DNA from: Neopararhizobium haloflavum
GTDB taxonomy: Bacteria > Pseudomonadota > Alphaproteobacteria > Rhizobiales > Rhizobiaceae
Reading direction: 5' to 3'
Length of the DNA stretch: 64,000 nt
Assembly (NCBI RefSeq): GCF_002750855.1
Contig: NZ_NWUC01000011.1
Span: 1 to 64,000, forward strand
This document shows positions 22,077-30,960 of the stretch, one piece after another (within the stretch, counting starts at the first letter, position 1; each line of letters starts with the position of its first letter). The position numbers and the translations under genes are program-made. Under the pieces are notes generated by a model. The model saw only the letters and a program-made list of their open reading frames with translations, did no database searches and was not told the origin of the DNA.

Positions 22077-22105
22077 AATGGCCCGGCCGGGATGGCCGGG
22101 CCATT
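22077..22105 (-). terminator. Hairpin between the parvulin gene and argJ
   Basis: A perfect 12-base GC-rich stem (22077-22088 with 22094-22105) with a 5-base loop lies 11 bases past the parvulin stop. The stem ends in A-T pairs that, with the following bases, give a short T-run on the minus strand. It is a likely intrinsic terminator, so argJ may have its own promoter. Confidence 0.75.
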
Positions 22106-22115
22106 GTGAGACGCC

Positions 22116-23102
22116 TTATTCGGCGGGTGCTTCTTCCGCCGGCTGCTCTTCGGCGGGCTCATCGGCAGCCGGTTCTTCCTCGCCTTCGGCGGCAGCGGCA
22201 GGGTTGTTGACGGCTTCATAGGCCTGCTGCAGCTCGGGATCGACGATCTCAACGCCGGATTCACCGCGCTCTTCCTGGAGAACTTCCAGATAGCGCTCGC
22301 GCAGTACGATCTGGCGCACCTGCTCTGTGACCTGCTCGAACGCCGGCGGCTCGGCTTCGCGGCGATCCTCGACCTTGATGACGTGCCAGCCGAACTGGCT
22401 CTGGACCGGCTCTTCCGTGTAGCTGCCCGGCTCGAGCGCGAACGCGGCTTCCTCGAATGGACCGACCATCTGGCCCCGCTGGAAATAGCCAAGGTCGCCG
22501 CCATTCGCCGCAGAGCCGTCCGTGGAATTCTCCTCGGCCAGTTCAGCGAAATCAGCACCACCGTCGAGTTCCTCGATCAACGCTGTGGCTTCTTCCTCGG
22601 TTTCCACGAGGATGTGGCGAGCGTTTACTTCCTCGGCCGGTGGCGTTGCCTCGACTTCCTGATCATAACGCGCACGCACGTCCTCATCGGAAATGCCCGC
22701 CAGGATCTCGTCCTGGAAATACGCATTGTGAAGCGCCCGGTCCCTGAGGAATGCGACGCGCTTCTGGAAGGATTCGCTGTCTGCAGTGCCTTCTTCCTCT
22801 GCCTTGCGTGCCAACAGCTTGATGTCGATCAACGCGGATAGCGCCGCGACGCGACGCTGCTCCGGCGGCAATTGGCCGAATTGCGGATCGAGATCGCTGA
22901 GCGCATAGGCGAGCTCGGACTCGTAAATCTCCGTGTCGCCGATCGTCGCGATGACGGTGTCCTCGCCTTCGGTCGGCGCGGCAGGTGCGGCGTCTTCAGC
23001 TCCTGTCTGCGGGGTCGACGGTGTCTGCGCGAAAGCGGGTGTGCAAAGCGCGACACCCGCGCCCAACACGGTCGCAGCAGCAAGAGTGATGTATCGCTTC
23101 AT
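22116..23102 (-). CDS. Exported parvulin-type peptidyl-prolyl isomerase
   Basis: This is a periplasmic folding catalyst of the PrsA/SurA/PpiC type. The 328 residues begin with a signal peptide (1-25, ending PAFA). A helical chaperone region follows, then a parvulin domain at about 155-250 (NARHILVETEEEA, then GGDLGYFQRGQMVGPFEEAAF and GWHVIKVEDRR). The tail is rich in Ala, Glu and Pro. It diverges from secA, with a 250-base shared promoter region. That pairing of a secretion ATPase and a periplasmic isomerase is conserved in rhizobia. Confidence 0.94.
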   Translation of the reverse strand: MKRYITLAAATVLGAGVALCTPAFAQTPSTPQTGAEDAAPAAPTEGEDTVIATIGDTEIYESELAYALSDLDPQFGQLPPEQRRVAALSALIDIKLLARKAEEEGTADSESFQKRVAFLRDRALHNAYFQDEILAGISDEDVRARYDQEVEATPPAEEVNARHILVETEEEATALIEELDGGADFAELAEENSTDGSAANGGDLGYFQRGQMVGPFEEAAFALEPGSYTEEPVQSQFGWHVIKVEDRREAEPPAFEQVTEQVRQIVLRERYLEVLQEERGESGVEIVDPELQQAYEAVNNPAAAAEGEEEPAADEPAEEQPAEEAPAE

Positions 23103-23352
23103 AAGAACCTGGCCTCTTTCCTGGTGAAATTGATGCGCCGTCGATGGCCGGCAAAACGAGCCGTTTTAGGGCAGAAGGGGCTCCGTGCGGGCCGTTGACA
23201 TCGCTTACCCCCCCTCTTATCTGTCACGAAACCGCGCGTCCAGTTCCTCAATTCTCAAGAACATGCGGCCCCGGTCCCGTCTGGTCGTCCTCATTCAAAA
23301 CCGCGACTTGGACCCGGCGCCTTTACTGAAACAATCGGAAAGGACCATCTTC

Positions 23353-26064
23353 ATGGTCAGCTTCGGCGGCCTCGCCCGCAAACTGTTCGGTTCCTCCAAC
23401 GAGCGTCGCGTCAAGGGCTTCAGACACCGCGTCGACGCCATCAATGCGCTCGAAGAAGAGATGAAGGCACTCTCCGACGATGCGCTGAAGAACCAGACCG
23501 TCGTGCTGCGCCAGGAACTCGCCGACGGCAAATCTCTCGACGACATCCTGGTGCCGGCCTTCGCCACCGTGCGCGAAGCCGCCCACCGCGTCCTGGGCAT
23601 GCGGCCGTTCGACGTGCAGTTGATCGGCGGGATGATCCTTCACGAAAACTCGATCGCCGAGATGAAGACCGGCGAAGGCAAGACGCTCGTGGCGACATTG
23701 CCAGTGTATCTCAATGCCCTTTCGGGCGACGGTGTGCATGTTGTTACCGTCAACGACTACCTGGCCAAGCGCGACGCCGAATGGATGGGGCGCATCTACC
23801 AGTTTCTTGGCCTGACGGTCGGCATCATCGTGCATGAGCTGAACGACGAGCAGAGACGGGCCGCGTACGCCTGCGACATCACCTACGCGACCAACAACGA
23901 GCTCGGCTTCGACTACCTGCGCGATAACATGAAATACGACCGCAAGCAGATGGCTCAGCGCGGTCACAACTACGCGATCGTCGATGAAGTCGACTCCATT
24001 CTCATCGACGAGGCGCGCACGCCTCTGATCATTTCAGGCCCGCTCGACGATCGATCCGATCTCTATACACGGATCGATGCCTTCATCCCCAATTTGACCG
24101 AAGAAGACTACGAGCTCGACGAGAAGCAGCGATCGGCGACCTTCACCGAAGTCGGCACCGAAAAGCTGGAGCGAATCTTGTCAGAGGCCGGCCTCCTCAA
24201 GGGCGCCGGGCTTTACGACATCGAGAATGTCGCCGTCGTCCACCACCTCAACAACGCGTTGAAGGCACACAAGCTCTTCCAGCGCGACAAGGACTACATC
24301 GTGCGCGGCGACGATGTCGTGATCATCGACGAGTTCACCGGACGCATGATGCCCGGGCGCCGTTTTTCGGACGGACAGCACCAGGCACTGGAGGCGAAGG
24401 AAAAGGTCAAGATTCAGCCGGAAAACCAGACGCTGGCCTCCATCACCTTCCAGAACTACTTCCGGATGTACAAGAAGCTCGCCGGCATGACAGGCACAGC
24501 CTCCACGGAAGCGGAGGAATTCGGCAACATCTACGGCCTTGAAGTCGTGGAAGTGCCCACCAACCTGCCGATCCAGCGCATCGACGAAGACGACGAGGTC
24601 TATCGCAGCTTCGAGGAGAAGTTCCGCGCTATCGTCGGCGAGATCCGCTCGGCTCGCGAGCGCAACCAGCCGATCCTCGTGGGCACCACGTCGATCGAGA
24701 AATCCGAAATTCTGGCTGAACTGCTCAAGAAGGAAGGCATGAAGGACTTCCAGGTCCTCAACGCCCGCTATCATGAACAGGAAGCGTACATCGTCAGTCA
24801 GGCCGGCGTGCCAGGCGCCGTCACGATTGCAACGAACATGGCCGGCCGCGGCACCGATATTCAGCTGGGCGGCAATGTCGACATGCGCATCGCTCACGAA
24901 CTGGGCGATTTGCCGGAAGGCGAGGAACGCTCGACCAGGGAAGCCGCTATCCGCCAAGACGTCCAGCGCCTCAAGCAGGAAGCGCTCGATGCCGGCGGGC
25001 TCTATGTGCTCGCCACCGAGCGTCACGAAAGCCGGCGCATCGACAACCAGCTCCGCGGCCGTTCCGGTCGTCAGGGCGATCCGGGTCGCTCGAAATTCTA
25101 TCTCTCGCTTCAGGACGACCTGATGCGCATCTTCGGCTCCGACCGGATGGAGGGAATGCTGCAAAAGCTTGGCCTGCAAGAAGGCGAAGCGATCGTACAT
25201 CCCTGGATCAACAAGGCGCTGGAGCGGGCACAAAAGAAGGTCGAGGCTCGCAACTTCGATATCCGAAAGAACCTCCTGAAATACGACGACGTCATGAACG
25301 ACCAGCGCAAGGTCATCTTCGAGCAGCGTCTCGAACTGATGGACGCGGAGGACGTTCAGGAGACGGCGACGGACATGCGCCACGACGTGATCGACGATAT
25401 GGTCGCGAAATACATCCCTGAAAATGCCTATGCCGAGCAATGGGATGTGACGGGGCTGAAGACGGATGTCGCCACCTATCTCAATCTCGATCTGCCCGTC
25501 GACCAGTGGGCGGCCGAAGAAGGGATCGCGGAAGACGACATCCGCGAGCGTCTGATCGAAGCCACCGAGAAGTCCGTGGCGGAGCGTACCGAGCGGTTTG
25601 GACCGGACGTCATGCGCTATGTCGAGAAGTCGGTGCTATTGCAGACGCTCGACATGCTCTGGCGCGAGCATCTGGTCAATCTCGACCACCTTCGCTCGGT
25701 GATTGGCTTTCGCGGCTACGCGCAGCGCGATCCGCTGCAGGAATACAAGCAGGAAGCCTTCGAACTTTTCCAGGCGCTGCTGGGCAATCTTCGCCAGGCA
25801 GTCACGGCGCAGCTCATGCGTGTCGAAGTCCGCCGCGAGCAGCCGGCGCAGCAACCGAAAGTTCCGGAAGGCAAGCCGCATCACGTCAACGCGACAACCG
25901 GCGATGACGAATTTGCCGACGATAGCGGCACTCCGTCTGCCGGCTCCGCGCGCAATCCCGACGCGCCCGAAAGCTGGGGCCATGTCGGGCGCAACGAGCC
26001 GTGCCCTTGCGGCTCCGGCAAGAAGTTCAAGCACTGCCACGGCGCTTTCGAACAAACAGCCTGA
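23353..26064 (+). CDS. secA: Preprotein translocase ATPase SecA
   Basis: This is the motor of Sec protein export, working with SecYEG at the inner membrane. The 903 residues match the family. Motor domain 1 has Walker A TGEGKT; the Walker B/DEAD region [20 protein letters not shown] and a C-terminal zinc hook [17 protein letters not shown] (three Cys, one His, for SecB and lipid contact) are present. ATG 23353 is taken as start ([16 protein letters not shown]). The frame is open for 56 codons upstream through the promoter region without similarity. The A/P-rich linker before the zinc hook is variable as usual. Confidence 0.98.
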   Translation: MVSFGGLARKLFGSSNERRVKGFRHRVDAINALEEEMKALSDDALKNQTVVLRQELADGKSLDDILVPAFATVREAAHRVLGMRPFDVQLIGGMILHENSIAEMKTGEGKTLVATLPVYLNALSGDGVHVVTVNDYLAKRDAEWMGRIYQFLGLTVGIIVHELNDEQRRAAYACDITYATNNELGFDYLRDNMKYDRKQMAQRGHNYAIVDEVDSILIDEARTPLIISGPLDDRSDLYTRIDAFIPNLTEEDYELDEKQRSATFTEVGTEKLERILSEAGLLKGAGLYDIENVAVVHHLNNALKAHKLFQRDKDYIVRGDDVVIIDEFTGRMMPGRRFSDGQHQALEAKEKVKIQPENQTLASITFQNYFRMYKKLAGMTGTASTEAEEFGNIYGLEVVEVPTNLPIQRIDEDDEVYRSFEEKFRAIVGEIRSARERNQPILVGTTSIEKSEILAELLKKEGMKDFQVLNARYHEQEAYIVSQAGVPGAVTIATNMAGRGTDIQLGGNVDMRIAHELGDLPEGEERSTREAAIRQDVQRLKQEALDAGGLYVLATERHESRRIDNQLRGRSGRQGDPGRSKFYLSLQDDLMRIFGSDRMEGMLQKLGLQEGEAIVHPWINKALERAQKKVEARNFDIRKNLLKYDDVMNDQRKVIFEQRLELMDAEDVQETATDMRHDVIDDMVAKYIPENAYAEQWDVTGLKTDVATYLNLDLPVDQWAAEEGIAEDDIRERLIEATEKSVAERTERFGPDVMRYVEKSVLLQTLDMLWREHLVNLDHLRSVIGFRGYAQRDPLQEYKQEAFELFQALLGNLRQAVTAQLMRVEVRREQPAQQPKVPEGKPHHVNATTGDDEFADDSGTPSAGSARNPDAPESWGHVGRNEPCPCGSGKKFKHCHGAFEQTA

Positions 26065-26066
26065 TC

Positions 26067-26096
26067 CGATGGGCCGAGCAACTGCGCTGCCCATCG
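26067..26096 (+). terminator. Weak hairpin after secA
   Basis: An 8-base perfect inverted repeat (26067-26074 with 26089-26096) with a 14-base loop begins just past the secA stop. There is no T-run, so termination may be rho-dependent. Confidence 0.35.
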
Positions 26097-26183
26097 CGAA
26101 ATCCTTGAAAACAACACCGTTTCTTAACGGGCATCATGGCATCAAGCGCCCACGCGTTTCAGTGACATGGGTGTCCGATAAAC

Positions 26184-27593
26184 ATGACGGTTGTCGATAC
26201 CGCGGAGAAATGGCTGCCGTCGCATATCCATGCGCGGTTGCTGCCGCTCGTCGACCGGATGGATGCCATCCTCCGGCAACGCGACCGCCACGCTCAGGCA
26301 CAGCGCATGGCGCTCTCCGCTTTTGCCATTCGCGTGGTCAGCGCCGGCATCGCCTTCGGCTCACAGATCGTCCTCGCCCGTCTCATGGGCAGCTTCGAAT
26401 ACGGCATCTTCGTCTTCGTATGGGCGCTCGCCGTGATCTTCGGCAATCTGTCTTGCTTCGGCTTTCACACCGCCATCATCCGGTTTCTCCCCGGCTATCA
26501 GGATGAAAAAGCGAATGCGGAAATTCGTGGACTGACCCAGACCGCGCGACGCTTCGCGGTCGCTTCGGCGAGCTTCGTCGTTCTGGTCGGGATGATCGGC
26601 GTCCAGCTCTTCGGCGACGCGATCTCGGACTATTATCTGGTGCCGCTCTATCTCGGCATGATCACTCTGCCCATGATCGCGCTCGGCGATGTCCTCGACG
26701 GTACGGCGCGCGCCAACAACTGGCCGCTTTTCGGGCTCGGCGCAACATTTCTCCTGCGCCCGACGCTGATCCTCGTCTTCATGGTCATCGCTGCCGCGAG
26801 CGGGATGGAACGAACGGCGGAAACGGCCCTGGAAGCAGCCATACTGGCGACCTATCTGACGACCATCGCGCAGTACTGGGCCGTCACATTGCGTGTCAAA
26901 CGCCGATTTGCCACGCCGCTGAAGACGATCACCTTTCGCCGATGGTTCCTTGTCGCGCTGCCGATCTTCTTCATCGAGGGCTTCTATTTCCTGCTGACCA
27001 ATTCCGACGTGATCGTTGTCGGCTTTTTCGTTCCGCCGGAGCAGGTTGCGGTCTATTTCGCGTCGGCCAAGACAATGGCGCTGGTGCACTTCGTCTATTT
27101 TGCCGTGAGGGCCGGCGCCCAGCCGCGGTTTTCGCAACTCGTGACGGAAGGTGACCGCGCAAGCCTTGCCGATTTCGCCCGTCAGACGATCCGCTGGACC
27201 TTTTGGCCCTCGCTCTTCGTCGGCAGCCTCGTGCTTCTCGCCGGCCCTTTCCTGCTCTCGCTCTTCGGACCCGGCTTTGCCGAAGGTGAGGCGCTGATGG
27301 CGATCCTGTTCGCCGGGATCATGGCCAAATCGCTGATCGGACCGGGAGAAGTCCTGCTGACCATGACAGGGCACCAGACGATCTGCGCCTTTGTCTACCT
27401 GTGCGTCCTCATCACCAACGTCGCGCTGAACATCGCGCTCATTCCAAGCTTCGGCCTCTTTGGCGCAGCAACGGCCACAGCCTTGTCGATGGGCCTGGAG
27501 GCGATCTTGCTTTTCACCGTGGTGCGGTGGCGCCTCAAGTTCGCTATGGTGCTGTTCGCGCCTCGACCCGCCACCGCCGGGAGTTCGCGCTGA
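26184..27593 (+). CDS. Polysaccharide flippase, Wzx/MATE type
   Basis: This is a multi-pass inner-membrane transporter of the oligosaccharidyl-lipid flippase family, 469 residues, with a hydrophobic pattern consistent with 12-14 membrane helices starting near residue 40 (ALSAFAIRVVSAGIAFGSQI). Members move lipid-linked sugar units for exopolysaccharide or O-antigen. The following gene overlaps it by one base (TGATG), implying co-translation. No glycosyltransferases are nearby in this window, so the glycan is unknown. Confidence 0.88.
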   Translation: MTVVDTAEKWLPSHIHARLLPLVDRMDAILRQRDRHAQAQRMALSAFAIRVVSAGIAFGSQIVLARLMGSFEYGIFVFVWALAVIFGNLSCFGFHTAIIRFLPGYQDEKANAEIRGLTQTARRFAVASASFVVLVGMIGVQLFGDAISDYYLVPLYLGMITLPMIALGDVLDGTARANNWPLFGLGATFLLRPTLILVFMVIAAASGMERTAETALEAAILATYLTTIAQYWAVTLRVKRRFATPLKTITFRRWFLVALPIFFIEGFYFLLTNSDVIVVGFFVPPEQVAVYFASAKTMALVHFVYFAVRAGAQPRFSQLVTEGDRASLADFARQTIRWTFWPSLFVGSLVLLAGPFLLSLFGPGFAEGEALMAILFAGIMAKSLIGPGEVLLTMTGHQTICAFVYLCVLITNVALNIALIPSFGLFGAATATALSMGLEAILLFTVVRWRLKFAMVLFAPRPATAGSSR

Positions 27594-28888
27594 TGGTATC
27601 AGACCGCATTTTCGAAACCGGTTACTCCTCTCAAGCCAATGCGCTCGTAGGCGAACTGGCCGATGAGCCAGATATGCGCACGCCGCCGGATACGGAAATG
27701 GCCGTCGGGCGCCCTGGCCGCAGCCTGACCCTATATCCCGGCCGTGCCGGTTACGAACTGCAGGACGAGCTCGATTTCCTCGCCAACCGTGTGATGGAGC
27801 CAAACGTCTTCTTCACCGGCCGTTTTCTGGCACCGGCAATGCCCCGTCTGGAAGACCGTCAGGTCCGTCTTCTCCTGATGCGTGATGAAGATGCGCGACG
27901 CAGCCGCATGCGGTTTCTGATGCCGTTCTCGATCGAAAAACCCGGTTTCGCGGTCGGGCCGTCGGTGATGCGCGTCTGGACGCACCCATTCGGGCCGCTC
28001 GGTACGCCGCTGGTCGACGCGGAAGGCGCCGCCGAAACACTCGACAATCTGCTCGAGGCCCTTTCCCGTCCGGAAAGCGGCCTGCCCGGTGTCCTCGTTC
28101 TACCCGATATGCGGATCGAAGGGCCGGTCACGGAACTGCTGCGGGCCGTCGCCATCTCACGCGGCCTGCCGCTGACATTCACCGAAGCGTTGTCCCGGCC
28201 GATGCTGGCTTCCGAAGCCGATGGCGAGACCTATCTGAAAGCATCGATCTCCCGGCACCACTTCAACGAGATGGCACGTCAGCGGCGTCGCCTTGAGGAA
28301 CGCGGGCGGCTGTCCTACGAAGTGGCGAGGCAACCACGCGCCGTGGCAGCCGGGCTGGAAGCCTTTCTCGCACTGGAAGCATCCGGATGGAAAGGTCGAC
28401 GCAAATCGGCCATGACGCACGATCGGCTGCGTGCGGCATTTGCCCGCGAGGCGGTCGCCAATCTCGCGGCCACGGACAATGTGCGCATCCACACGCTGAC
28501 GCTGGATCACAAGCCGATCGCCGCCATTGTCGTCTTCGTGATTTCCGGCGAAGCCTATACGTGGAAGACGGCGTATGATGAGGATTTCGCGGCTTATTCG
28601 CCTGGCAAGCTGCTTTTTGCGCGGCTTACGGAGCAACACCTCGACGACGCCAATATCGAGCGAACCGATTCCTGCGCGGTCCCGGATCACCCCATCGCCA
28701 GCCGGTTGTGGCGCGAGCGCGGCGGCATTGCGACGATGGTGATCGGCCTGACGCCGGAGCGGGACCGCGACATGCGCCAGGTCGCGCGCGGGCTGCACCT
28801 ATATCGCAATACCCGCAATCTGGCCCGTATCCTGCGCGGAAAGATTCGCGCGGTCGCACGGCGAAAGGCGGCGCGCCGGCTCAGTTGA
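27593..28888 (+). CDS. FemAB/CelD-like GNAT acyltransferase
   Basis: The 431-residue product is of the GNAT type often found in exopolysaccharide and cellulose loci (the CelD or FemAB-like acetyltransferase family, PF13480). The recognisable C-terminal GNAT half contains ISRHHFNEMARQRRRLEERG and HTLTLDHKPIAAIVVFV. The N-terminal part is a divergent GNAT-like repeat. The start ATG 27593 shares a base with the flippase stop. The pairing suggests acyl decoration of the flipped glycan (inference). Its 3' end overlaps the opposing acyl-CoA synthetase by 8 bases. Confidence 0.82.
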   Translation: MVSDRIFETGYSSQANALVGELADEPDMRTPPDTEMAVGRPGRSLTLYPGRAGYELQDELDFLANRVMEPNVFFTGRFLAPAMPRLEDRQVRLLLMRDEDARRSRMRFLMPFSIEKPGFAVGPSVMRVWTHPFGPLGTPLVDAEGAAETLDNLLEALSRPESGLPGVLVLPDMRIEGPVTELLRAVAISRGLPLTFTEALSRPMLASEADGETYLKASISRHHFNEMARQRRRLEERGRLSYEVARQPRAVAAGLEAFLALEASGWKGRRKSAMTHDRLRAAFAREAVANLAATDNVRIHTLTLDHKPIAAIVVFVISGEAYTWKTAYDEDFAAYSPGKLLFARLTEQHLDDANIERTDSCAVPDHPIASRLWRERGGIATMVIGLTPERDRDMRQVARGLHLYRNTRNLARILRGKIRAVARRKAARRLS

Positions 28889-30539
28889 CAGCCTCGCCCG
28901 CCTCCCGTCTGGCCTCTTCAGCTGCCAGGGAGCGCAACTCGCGGCGGATCACCTTGCCGGTGGTCGTCAGGGGCAATGCGTCGACGAACGCCACTTCGCG
29001 CGGATATTCGTGCGCAGACAGGCGCGTCTTGACCCACAACCGCAGTTCCTCTGCAAGTTCAGGCGAAGCCCCGATGCCGGGCCGAAGGACGACATACACC
29101 TTTACCTTCTCGGTGCGGACCGGATCCGGCTTGCCGACTGCCGCCGCGATCTGCACGGCCGGATGGGCATGAAGACAGTCTTCGATCTCACCCGGACCGA
29201 TGCGATAGCCGGACGAGGTTATGACGTCGTCGTCACGGCCGAAGAAGGCCACATAGCCCTCCTCGTCCATGACGCCGGCATCTCCGGTGGTCATCCAGTC
29301 GCCGATGAATTTCGACTGTGTCGCGGCCTCGTTCTGCCAGTAGGTCAGGAACATCACCGGGTCCGGACGCGCGATGGCGATCTGGCCAGGCTTTCCGGCA
29401 GGAACCATCTGGCCGGTTTCATCGATGATCGCGACCCGGTGGCCCGGCACCGCCTTGCCGATCGCGCCGGGTCGGGTGACACCCATGGCGGCGCAGGATG
29501 CCAGCACGAGATTGCATTCGGTCTGACCGTAGAATTCGTTGATCGTCAGACCCAGGGTGCGCTCGCCCCAGAGATAGGTCTCGCGCCCGAGCGCTTCACC
29601 GCCTGACCCGACCGTTCTCAAGTCCAGGCGATATCGGGCGGCGGGGTTCTCGACCGTCTTCATCATGCGCAGCGCGGTCGGCGGGATGAAGGCATTGCGC
29701 ACGTTCAAGTGCTCAAGAATGTGGAAGGCCGTCGGCGCATCGAACTTCTGTGCCGGGGTCGCAACGACCGGTACGCCGAAGAAGAGGCCGGGCAAGAGCA
29801 CGTTCAACAATCCTCCGGCCCACGCCCAGTCAGCCGGGGTCCAAAGGATATCGCCCGGCACCGGCAGGAATTCATGGTGCATCTGGACACCTGGCAGGTG
29901 GCCGAGCAGAACCCGATGACCATGCAAAGCTCCCTTCGGCGGCCCTGTGGTTCCCGACGTGAAGATCATCATGGCCGGCGTATCCGGCGCCGTTGGTTCG
30001 CCGGCGAAGGTTGTCGGCGCTGCCGTCAGCAGGGCAAGCGAGAGCGTGCCTTCCGGGACCGCTTCGGCGCCGCTGACGATCACGGTTTCAAGCGTTGGAA
30101 GATTGTCGGCGATGCGCCTGAGCTTCTCGTGACCCGAAGAATCCGTCACGATTGCCCTCGCGCCGGACGATGCCAATCGATACGCGATCGCATCCTCCCC
30201 GAACAGCAGGGCAAGCGGGACGGCGACCGCGGCGAGCTTGTAGACCGCCATGTGGACCACCACGGTGTCGAATCCTTGCGGCAGCATGATTGCGACGCGA
30301 TCGCCCCGCCCGATCCCGGCGCGCTTGAGCGCCAAAGCCAGAGCGCTCGCACGGCCCTCCAATGCGCCGTAGGTCAGCCGATCCGGTGCGTCATCGCCGC
30401 GATACTGATAGAGGCACACCCGGTCCGGTTGGCTCTGCGCAAAACGCGTGCAACAGGCTTCCGCAATATTGAACGCTTGCGGCAGGGCCCAGGAAAAGCC
30501 GCCATAAAGCGCTTCATAGGTGTTACCGGATCGAAGCAT
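28881..30539 (-). CDS. Acyl-CoA synthetase (AMP-forming)
   Basis: This ANL-superfamily ligase converts a carboxylate, ATP and CoA to acyl-CoA. The 552-residue product has the P-loop motif FTSGTTGPPKGALHGH and the C-terminal catalytic lysine in LTTTGKVIRREL. FTPADWAWAGGL-like residues (TPADWAWAGG) resemble the acetyl/propionyl and medium-chain acyl-CoA synthetase group. The chain length specificity cannot be read reliably. It stands alone; the stop overlaps the opposing FemAB-like gene. Confidence 0.9.
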   Translation of the reverse strand: MLRSGNTYEALYGGFSWALPQAFNIAEACCTRFAQSQPDRVCLYQYRGDDAPDRLTYGALEGRASALALALKRAGIGRGDRVAIMLPQGFDTVVVHMAVYKLAAVAVPLALLFGEDAIAYRLASSGARAIVTDSSGHEKLRRIADNLPTLETVIVSGAEAVPEGTLSLALLTAAPTTFAGEPTAPDTPAMMIFTSGTTGPPKGALHGHRVLLGHLPGVQMHHEFLPVPGDILWTPADWAWAGGLLNVLLPGLFFGVPVVATPAQKFDAPTAFHILEHLNVRNAFIPPTALRMMKTVENPAARYRLDLRTVGSGGEALGRETYLWGERTLGLTINEFYGQTECNLVLASCAAMGVTRPGAIGKAVPGHRVAIIDETGQMVPAGKPGQIAIARPDPVMFLTYWQNEAATQSKFIGDWMTTGDAGVMDEEGYVAFFGRDDDVITSSGYRIGPGEIEDCLHAHPAVQIAAAVGKPDPVRTEKVKVYVVLRPGIGASPELAEELRLWVKTRLSAHEYPREVAFVDALPLTTTGKVIRRELRSLAAEEARREAGEAVN

Positions 30540-30960
30540 CGTCTACCGCCATCGTCAGCCGCTATCGCAGCTTCCTAAACCGGTTCCGCGTCCGGCGAAA
30601 GCGCTGCTTGACTGACGAACTGCCAGGCCCATTGGCGAGGAGCGGGAACCACCGCATGGCGTGCGCCGTTTCCCCGTGACTACCCGGTCGCAAAATAGTA
30701 GCCGCAGAACCAAGGATGTCATCCCACATGAGCCGCAACACCCTCATCGCCGCCGCCATCGTCCTCGTCATCGTTCTAGGAGGTTTTTCCTTCATGGGCG
30801 CCTGACCCCAATTCTGCGGAATTGTCGCCGCAAGATCAGGGCGACCGCCTGTCGCATCCATCATCCGAATAGCTGATGGATGCCCTCCTCGAACTGCCAT
30901 CTTCCGATACGCACTGCGTGCGCTACGCTTCCAGGCGGGGCCACTGCTGGAGGGGTGAAG
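30540..30960. other. Intergenic region with one small ORF
   Basis: This 421-base stretch separates the divergent acyl-CoA synthetase and sulfatase-like genes. Besides the 25-codon membrane peptide at 30728-30805 I see no gene. Promoters for both flanking genes should lie here, and GGAGG just before 30961 is the ribosome site of the next gene. Confidence 0.5.
30728..30805 (+). CDS. Candidate 25-residue membrane peptide
   Basis: This short frame encodes MSRNTLIAAAIVLVIVLGGF plus SFMGA: a short polar head and one strongly hydrophobic helix spanning most of the peptide. An AAGGA lies about 11 bases before the ATG, a slightly long but usable spacing. The composition is exactly that of a single-pass small membrane protein, unlike what random GC-rich DNA gives in this frame. 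I do not know a function. It could be a standalone regulator of an envelope protein or a spurious frame. Confidence 0.5.
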   Translation: MSRNTLIAAAIVLVIVLGGFSFMGA

